Origin: CAYLPJ01 sp964385465
GTDB lineage: Bacteria; Planctomycetota; Phycisphaerae; SM23-33
Direction: 5' to 3'
Length of the DNA: 64,000 bases
Assembly: GCA_964385465.1 (NCBI GenBank)
Contig: CAYLPJ010000001.1
Span: forward strand, 1-64,000
Shown here: positions 57,794-64,000 of the stretch, piece after piece
How positions within the stretch are numbered: position 1 is the first letter of the stretch
Layout: every line of letters starts with the position of its first letter
Made by a program: the position numbers and the translations under genes
The notes under the pieces: generated by a model
What the model was told of the DNA's origin: nothing
What the model saw: the letters and a program-made list of their open reading frames with translations, nothing else
The model's database searches: none

Positions 57794-58387
57794 TCACTCG
57801 CCGCCGGATTCGCTCTTCGACGAGGTCTCGGCGGTCTCCGTGCCGGCCTCGGTCCCGCCGGCGCCCTTCTCGCCGCCTTCGGCTTCGCTCTTGCCCGCGC
57901 CTTCGGCCTCGCTCTTGGCCGCGCCTTCGGCTTCGCTCTTGGCCGCGGGCTTCTCTTCCGCCTCGCCGCCTTCGCCCTCGGCCTTCTCGGCGGCGGCGCG
58001 TTCGGCCGCCTTGGCCGCGGCCGCTTCCTCGCGCCGCGCGGCCCGGCGGGCGCCGGCGGTGGCGGGGGTGTCGGCCTCGAGCTCCTCCTCGGGCAGGTTG
58101 TCCCGCCGCAGGACCAGCAGTCGGAGGACGCGCTCGTCGAGCTGACTGTCGTGCTCGAGCTCGGCGATGCGGTCCGGCTGGGCCCGGAAATAGACCAGCG
58201 CGTACAGGCCGCGACGTCGGCCTTTGATCTCGTAGGCCAGCCTCCGCTCGTCCCACGGCCGGAGGCTCAGCACCTCGGCCTCGATGCGGTTGAGGAGTAC
58301 GCGGATCGGCTCGCTGGAGGCCTCGAAGTCGCCGGAGCCGACGTCCAAAAGGAACATCGCTTCGTAGGTCGTTTTCCCGTTGCTCAT
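57794..58387 (-). CDS. rpsF: 30S ribosomal protein S6
   Basis: A 197-residue S6. The first 100 residues are the normal ferredoxin-like fold (TYEAMFLLDVGS, EVLSLRPWDERRLAYEIKGRRRGLYALVYF, LRLLVLRRDNLPEEE). A long charged Ala/Glu/Lys tail of about 90 residues follows and includes a three-copy 8-residue repeat KSEAEGAx. The start codon is at 58387. Precedes ssb. Confidence 0.93.
   Translation of the reverse strand: MSNGKTTYEAMFLLDVGSGDFEASSEPIRVLLNRIEAEVLSLRPWDERRLAYEIKGRRRGLYALVYFRAQPDRIAELEHDSQLDERVLRLLVLRRDNLPEEELEADTPATAGARRAARREEAAAAKAAERAAAEKAEGEGGEAEEKPAAKSEAEGAAKSEAEGAGKSEAEGGEKGAGGTEAGTETAETSSKSESGGE
57875..57946 (-). repeat. 24-bp tandem repeat (3 copies) in the rpsF tail
   Basis: Three near-identical 24-bp units (starts 57875, 57899, 57923 on the plus strand) encode KSEAEG-type octapeptides in the C-terminal tail of S6. 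Confidence 0.75.
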
Positions 58388-58452
58388 GTCGCTATGGCTT
58401 TCCGTTGTTCGCCGGCCCGCCGGCCCACGCGCCGCGCGGCGCGTCAGGCGGG

Positions 58453-59064
58453 TCAGCTCTCGGCCTTTCGGTTGTATCTGTCCATCACGAACGTCATGCC
58501 TCGGGCCAGCCAGGCCTCGACGGCGTCGGCGGCCGTGACAATCGCCGGCCCGACGGCCTCTTCCTCGGCCTCGGTGAACCGCCCGAGGACGTAATCGGCG
58601 CCGTCCATGCGTCCCGGCGGGGCGCCAATGCCGATTCGCAGCCGGGGCACGTCCCGCGTGCCCAGCTTGGCCAGGATGTCGGCCAGGCCCTTCTGCCCGC
58701 CGGCCGAGCCCGACGCACGGGCTCGAACCATGCCGGTGGGCAGGTTCATGTCGTCCAGCACGATCATCAGGTCCTCGCCGGCGGCCTTGTAGTACGAGGC
58801 CAGTTCCTGCACCGGCGAACCGCTTCGGTTCATGTACGTCTGCGGCGTCAGCAGCATCACGCGCCGCGGCGTGCCGTCCGGCCCGATCGGGCGGGCCTCG
58901 CGAAGCTGCCCGCCGAAGGCCTGTCGCGGTGCCTCGGCCGACCACCGCCGGGCCAGCTCTTCCACCACGCGGAAGCCCACGTTGTGCCGCGTCCGGGCGT
59001 ATTGCCGCCCGGGGTTGCCCAAGCCCACCACGAATCGCCGTCTGTCGCTGGTCTCATCCGGCAC
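58453..59064 (-). CDS. pth: Peptidyl-tRNA hydrolase
   Basis: A 203-residue Pth that frees tRNA from stalled peptidyl-tRNA. FVVGLGNPGRQYARTRHNVGF includes catalytic His, TPQTYMNRSGSPV the conserved Asn, VLDDMNLPTGMVRARASGSAGGQKGL the substrate groove, and RLRIGIGAPPGR. Complete. Follows rplY in the standard order. Confidence 0.96.
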   Translation of the reverse strand: MPDETSDRRRFVVGLGNPGRQYARTRHNVGFRVVEELARRWSAEAPRQAFGGQLREARPIGPDGTPRRVMLLTPQTYMNRSGSPVQELASYYKAAGEDLMIVLDDMNLPTGMVRARASGSAGGQKGLADILAKLGTRDVPRLRIGIGAPPGRMDGADYVLGRFTEAEEEAVGPAIVTAADAVEAWLARGMTFVMDRYNRKAES

Positions 59065-59100
59065 GGCGGCATCCCGCGAGCGTCCCGGCGGCCGAGAGGA

Positions 59101-59748
59101 TCACTCCTCCTCGCCGCCCTCTTCGCCCTCGCCCTCGCCTTCCTCGGGCGTCTCTCCGATGAGCTCGGGCTCGGCGGCCTCTTCGCCGACCTCTTCCTCT
59201 TCCGGCTCTTCGGCAATCATGCTGCAGGTGCAGAGCGTGGTCTCGGGGTCGTCCAGCAGCTTGATGCCCTCGGGCAACTCGATGTCCCCGAGCGTCAGCG
59301 ACTCGTTGAGCTGGAGCTCGTTGATCGAGACGCGGAACTCATCCGGGATGGAGACGACGGGGCACTCCACCAGAACGCCGACGACCGGCTGCTGCACGAC
59401 GCCGCCCTCCTCCTCGCCCGGGGCCGAGCCGCGAAGGACCACCGTCACGGTGATCTCCACTCGCTCGTCGAGCGAGACCCGCCAGAGGTCCACGTGCAGC
59501 ACCATGTGGCCGAACGTGTCCCACTGCACGTCCTTGATCAGCACGTTCTGCTTCTTGCCGTCGACGTCCACCTCCAGCACGCGCTCGCCGTGCTGAAGCG
59601 CCAGCTCCAGGTCGTGCTCGCTGATGGTGACCGCCTCGGGGGTCTCCTTGTGCCCGTAGATGATCGCGGGCGTCAGGCCCTTCTCGCGAAGCCGCCGCAT
59701 CTGGCGGGTGCCACGCTCGGGTCGAATCGATGCCTTCATCTTTGCCAT
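59101..59748 (-). CDS. rplY: 50S ribosomal protein L25/general stress protein Ctc
   Basis: A 215-residue long-form L25 (Ctc type). N-terminal 5S-rRNA-binding part: IRPERGTRQMRRLREKGLTPAIIYGHKE. The beta-rich C-terminal domain of Ctc follows (about 95-185), ending in a Glu-rich tail of about 25 residues. Encoded between prs and pth, the usual place for Ctc. Confidence 0.93.
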   Translation of the reverse strand: MAKMKASIRPERGTRQMRRLREKGLTPAIIYGHKETPEAVTISEHDLELALQHGERVLEVDVDGKKQNVLIKDVQWDTFGHMVLHVDLWRVSLDERVEITVTVVLRGSAPGEEEGGVVQQPVVGVLVECPVVSIPDEFRVSINELQLNESLTLGDIELPEGIKLLDDPETTLCTCSMIAEEPEEEEVGEEAAEPELIGETPEEGEGEGEEGGEEE

Positions 59749-59779
59749 GCCCTGCTTCTCCTCGGCCGCGAACCCGCGG

Positions 59780-60732
<953 letters not shown>

Positions 60733-60736
<4 letters not shown>

Positions 60737-61488
60737 GACGACGCCCCCTTCAGCCGTTCGGCCATGATGGCGTCCACGCGGGCGAGCTCGTCGGGGGTGT
60801 TGATGCTGAGCACGTCCTCGGGGGGCACGGCGGGCACGGCGGCGAGGCGTCGGCCGTCGGCGCGGAGCAACTCCAGCGCGTCGGTGAGGTAGTACTCGCC
60901 CTTGGCGTTGTCGTTGGTCAGTCGCCCGAGCGCGCCGCGGAGTGCGTCGGCGTCGAAGCAGTAGATCGACACGTTGACCTCGCGGACGGCGCGTTGGGCC
61001 TCGTCGGCATCGAGATACTCGACGATGCCGGCCAGTTCGCCGGCGTCGTCGCGGAGGATGCGCCCGTATCGGCCGGGATCGGGCAGGATACTCGTCGCCA
61101 ACGTGCAGGCGGCGGAGGTCTCGGCGTGGGTGGCCAGCAGTTGCCCGAGCGTCTCGGCGCGAATCAGCGGCCCGTCGCCGGCCAGCACGATCACCGGCCC
61201 GTCGAGCCCGGCGAGATGGTCTTCGCAGACCATCACGGCGTGCCCGGTGCCGAGCTGGGGTTCCTGGAGAACCCATTGGACGTCGTCGCCGTCGGCGGCG
61301 AACGCCTGCTCGACCCGATCGGCCTGGTGGCCCACGACGGCAAGAAGGCGGTCGCAGCCGGCGGCGCGGGCGGCGTCGAATACGTACGCAAGCATCGGGC
61401 GCCCGCAGACCGGGTGGAGGACCTTCGGCAGGTCCGAGTTCATCCGCGTGCCCTTGCCCGCGGCCAGGATGATCGCCGTGCTCGCCAT
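60733..61488 (-). CDS. glmU: GlmU N-terminal-type nucleotidyltransferase, lacking the acetyltransferase domain
   Basis: A 251-residue sugar-nucleotide uridylyltransferase. Start IILAAGKGTRMNSDLPKVLH, GTGHAVMV, VLAGDGPLIR, GRYGRILRD, and a final VNVSIYCF and DNAKGEYYLTD block are those of GlmU. Normal GlmU is about 450 residues with a left-handed beta-helix acetyltransferase; this ends after the uridylyltransferase domain. It sits directly 5' of prs as glmU does in many bacteria, so it is probably the GlcNAc-1-P uridylyltransferase with acetylation provided by another protein. Overlaps prs by 4 bp. Confidence 0.85.
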
Positions 61489-61508
61489 GAAATCCCGTCG
61501 AGAAAACG

Positions 61509-61580
61509 CTACCCGGCCAGGACTCGAACCTGGAATACAAGGACCAAAACCTTGTGTGTTACCAATTACACCACCGGGTA
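61509..61580 (-). tRNA. tRNA-Gln (UUG anticodon)
   Basis: Complete cloverleaf on the minus strand: acceptor TACCCGG (61580-61574) with CCGGGTA (61516-61510), discriminator G, anticodon stem CAAGG/CCTTG with loop TTTTGGT (anticodon TTG), and T arm CCAGG/CCTGG with loop TTCGAGT. No CCA is encoded. Confidence 0.95.
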
Positions 61581-61745
61581 TTGGTGTACGGTCCGGTCGG
61601 CCGGGACGCCACCGGCTCGGCCTGGCAGTCTGACAGCGGCTGGGGGTCCGTCCGGAGGTCTGAATTCGCGGCCGCTACCTTGCGAACCCATTCCCCGCCA
61701 AGGCGGGGTCGCCCGTGCGAACGGACAGGCGTCGTTAAGCACCGT

Positions 61746-61774
61746 ACTTTAGAAAGCCTCTCTGAATGTGTCAA
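61746..61774 (-). promoter_or_regulatory. Consensus sigma-70 promoter upstream of tRNA-Gln and the glmU-prs cluster
   Basis: On the minus strand a perfect TTGACA (61774-61769), exactly 17 bp, then TAAAGT (61751-61746). It is the best promoter in the window and would start RNA near 61740, about 160 nt before the tRNA. A CCCCGCC/GGCGGGG stem lies in this leader. Confidence 0.7.
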
Positions 61775-61867
61775 CCCCTCGCGGGGGAACTTTTCGCGCG
61801 TGGGCTGATCCGCCGGCGGTATGGCGGCGGACCGGGGGCTGCGGTCGGGTTCGTCCCTGCCGAGGCC

Positions 61868-64000
61868 TCAGTCCCAGGCGGCGTCGTGGTAGCGGACCTC
61901 CAGCGTCGGGGCGTACGGGCCGGCAATGGTGAACTGGAACTCGTCGTCGTTGTCCCGCTGGCGGAGCCCAAGGGCGAGATCGTCCGGACGGGACACGCCG
62001 GCCACGACGGATGCGTCCAGATCGAACGACTGCCAGCCGGTCGAGCCCGGCGCGGGGCCCTGGTGAAGCACGTCGGCTCCGCCGAAGCCGTCCCAGATCT
62101 GAACGCCGGTCAGGTCGGCCACCGCCGGGTTGGCGAACGGCGAGTCGTCCAGCGTCTCGTGCAGGTCCTGGACGGTCAGCAGACCCTCGTCGGTGTTCCT
62201 CTCGGTGACGTGGAGGTTCAGCGCGACGTCGTCGACGACCAGGTCATCCCGGCCGGTCCAGAAGTGCTGGTCATAGCCAAACTGCAGCCAGGACCGGTAC
62301 CGCCCGCCGAGGACCGGGTCGCCCACCGTCGCCGTCGTGCCGTACGCTTTCGACCACAGGACCGCGAGGTCCCATTCCACGCTGCCGGCCGGGCGGGCTT
62401 GGTCGCCGGCCAGATTGTACGTCCGGCTCGACCCGGCCGAGATGACCGGACGGTCGGCGGTGTCGGTGTTATTGGCGGCCGGGTCGGCCTTGCCGTAATG
62501 CTGCTGAAGCGGCGTGACCTCGGCGAGGACGTCGAACTCGCCCTCCGGCATGCCGTCGGGCATGTCGTAGCGGGAGACGGCCGACCGGTAGCCATGCAGG
62601 AAGCTGCTGTAGTCGACGGTCTGACTGTCGAGCAGCACCCGCGCGCCGTTGTCGCGGCGCTGGAGGAAGACGTCCACCTGCGCCGAGCCGGTGATGCGGG
62701 CGTTGCCCTCGTTGTAGACGAACACGCCCGTGACGCCGGAGGACCGGCCGGGCACAACCTGGCCGCCGGGGGCGTAGACGGAGAAGCTGTAGGCCACGTC
62801 GGCACGAAGATCGCCGAAGGGCTCGGCGATGGTCACCGTACCGCCCGTGCGGGCGATGTTCGCGCCCTCGGGGGCCTCCTGGGGATCCAGCGGACGCAGG
62901 TCCGCATCGGCGTGCTGGACCTCGGCGTACAGGTAGTACTCCCCGCCGGCGATGTCCGCCGGGATCTCGATACCGCGCATGTAGTATTGCACACCCCCTC
63001 CCGGCCGCAGAGGCGGCGTGGTCGCGTCGAGTTCCCCGACCAGCACCGCTTCGCCGGGGTCGAACGACCCACTCGGGCAGGCGTAGACGTCGATCTCGAC
63101 GTCTGATCGGAACGTCCGATTCCCCTCGTTGCCCACGCGAACGTAGACAGCTTTGCGTTGGAACGGCTGACCGGCAATGTAGGGATCAGACAAACCGACG
63201 TAGCCGAACGCGGCGGCAAGGTCTAGTTCGGCCTGGGCGAACGTGTAGGTCTCATAGGGGTAACGGTAGCTGTCGTTTTCGTCGTTGACGTCATCCAGTC
63301 CGTTGGCCGGATCGTAGGAGACGATCGACGCGATGACGTCGTAATCGTCCGTGGTGATATCGAACGGCAACTCGTACTTCACACGGTACGGACGGAAGAA
63401 CCCGGCCGGGAGGTAGACCGGGCAGTCGCCCGGGTCGCCGAGGTCGATCACCGCACCGCCGTCGTGCGGCACGGCCTGGAGGACAACTCGCGCCGTGCCC
63501 ATGGCCGTGACGTTCCCGACGTTACGAAGCGTGATCGTCGCGTAGCCGCCATCGCCGCCGACCTTGTCGCCCCGGATGCCGGTGAGGTTGACCCCGGTAT
63601 CGAGGTCCACGAACGGGTCGGCAGACGTGATCCCCACGGAACCGACCCCGCCTTCGTNNNNNNNNNNNNNNNNNNNNNNNNNNNNNNNNNNNNNNNNNNN
63701 NNNNNNNNNNNNNNNNNNNNNNNNNNNNNNNNNNNNNNNNNNNNNNNNNNNNNNNNNGAGCGTACGTGCCCGACAGGTCCACGTAGCCACGCTCGACGGC
63801 CACCGTCTCGGCCGTCGCCGCCTCGTTGTTCGTCTCGTCCGACTCGGCCACCGAGTCACCGGCGTCCACGTCGGCCACGAAACTGTACTCCCCCGCCGGC
63901 AGGCCCGCCGGAAGCGTGACGAACGCACGAGCCGTCGTCGACGCGCCCGGACGAAGGTTGCCGACGTACAGGTTCTCCACCGTCTCGACCAAACGGTCCG
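61868..64000 (-). CDS. Large CARDB-repeat surface protein, partial and broken by an assembly gap
   Basis: The 3' end (63657-61868) and the segment at 63758-64000 are one gene interrupted by 100 N. The reading frame on the two sides differs by one, which is meaningless across a gap of unknown length. The sequence has repeated CARDB/Ig-like units, for example PAGLPAGEYSFVADVDAGDSV, VAESDETNNEA and AGGEYYLYAEVQHADADL, ending in a distinct beta-rich C-terminal domain (SWLQFGYDQHFW, DDVALNLHVTERNTDEGL, TLEVRYHDAAWD). Such modules mediate cell-surface binding. The 5' end is off the window; no secretion signal can be checked. Confidence 0.75.
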   Translation of the reverse strand, partial: RTVWSRRWRTCTSATFVRARRRRLVRSSRFRRACRRGSTVSWPTWTPVTRWPSRTRRTTRRRRPRRWPSSVATWTCRARTLXXXXXXXXXXXXXXXXXXXXXXXXXXXXXXXXXXEGGVGSVGITSADPFVDLDTGVNLTGIRGDKVGGDGGYATITLRNVGNVTAMGTARVVLQAVPHDGGAVIDLGDPGDCPVYLPAGFFRPYRVKYELPFDITTDDYDVIASIVSYDPANGLDDVNDENDSYRYPYETYTFAQAELDLAAAFGYVGLSDPYIAGQPFQRKAVYVRVGNEGNRTFRSDVEIDVYACPSGSFDPGEAVLVGELDATTPPLRPGGGVQYYMRGIEIPADIAGGEYYLYAEVQHADADLRPLDPQEAPEGANIARTGGTVTIAEPFGDLRADVAYSFSVYAPGGQVVPGRSSGVTGVFVYNEGNARITGSAQVDVFLQRRDNGARVLLDSQTVDYSSFLHGYRSAVSRYDMPDGMPEGEFDVLAEVTPLQQHYGKADPAANNTDTADRPVISAGSSRTYNLAGDQARPAGSVEWDLAVLWSKAYGTTATVGDPVLGGRYRSWLQFGYDQHFWTGRDDLVVDDVALNLHVTERNTDEGLLTVQDLHETLDDSPFANPAVADLTGVQIWDGFGGADVLHQGPAPGSTGWQSFDLDASVVAGVSRPDDLALGLRQRDNDDEFQFTIAGPYAPTLEVRYHDAAWD
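63658..63757. other. 100-N assembly gap
   Basis: Exactly 100 N, the standard placeholder for a gap of unknown size. It falls inside the CARDB-repeat gene, where repeats likely broke the assembly. Confidence 0.98.

Noticed and set aside
63522..63992. Separate 156-residue gene at the right edge
   Set aside because: It is the upstream part of the CARDB protein in another frame across the 100-N gap; its apparent start is an internal TTG.

Overview
The window is a GC-rich (roughly 70% by eye) bacterial scaffold segment that looks like a planctomycete, most plausibly a Phycisphaerae-type lineage. This is inferred from gene content: four sulfatases with FGly C-x-(P)-S/T-R signatures, a PEP-CTERM protein, a type IV pilin-like protein with the planctomycete-style H/X-containing architecture, GYF_2 and DUF975-like membrane proteins, many exported or lipoprotein hypotheticals, and the gene order glmU-prs-rplY-pth-rpsF-ssb-rpsR-rplI-dnaB. 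A 100-N run near the right edge shows that this is a draft or metagenomic scaffold.

Layout. 1-4021: end of a CAU tRNA with terminator, a 41-residue membrane protein behind a good promoter, an ArsR-type repressor, holA, an AsmA-like protein and an M48 lipoprotein protease. 4022-12789: a GT87-type membrane glycosyltransferase, nadK, and a block of exported or lipoprotein unknowns including a HAD/LNS2-like lipoprotein. 12771-21125: two sulfatases, an ArsP-type permease with its TIGR03943 partner, a prepilin-like protein with a HEAT-repeat protein, and pdxA. 21308-27345: a plus-strand run of M14 amidase-like lipoprotein, beta-helix protein, TIM-barrel protein and glycosidase-like protein. 27360-28605: a compact type II restriction-modification pair (BglII-like nuclease, MT-A70 methylase) of lower GC. 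28712-35859: two sulfatases, a 700-residue exported protein, a CbiX chelatase and a GH32-like glycosidase. 36035-38677: a hybrid PAS histidine kinase, diverging from the GH32 gene across a region with three identical 10-bp sites. 38688-42160: hypC-hypD-hypE-hypA-hypB for [NiFe]-hydrogenase maturation. 42340-47472: Gfo/Idh/MocA oxidoreductase, URO-D family protein, then an outer-membrane barrel, lipoprotein and FecR-domain trio. 47483-48869: a frameshifted GH30 glycosidase remnant and a PEP-CTERM protein. 49151-54481: CHASE2 adenylate cyclase, exported unknown, trxB. 54497-61580: the housekeeping cluster listed above, preceded by tRNA-Gln and a strong sigma-70 promoter. 61868-64000: a CARDB-repeat surface protein broken by the assembly gap.

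How it fits together: sulfatases, beta-helix and glycosidase-like enzymes suggest use of sulfated polysaccharides, with surface barrels and lipoproteins. The Hyp set points to a hydrogenase encoded elsewhere. The most unusual signals are (1) clusters of 8-bp-periodic repeats (CGGNAGAC-like) found only between genes, (2) the three-site operator next to the hybrid kinase, (3) the GH30 fossil, and (4) a PEP-CTERM gene with a perfect -35 box and a long structured leader.
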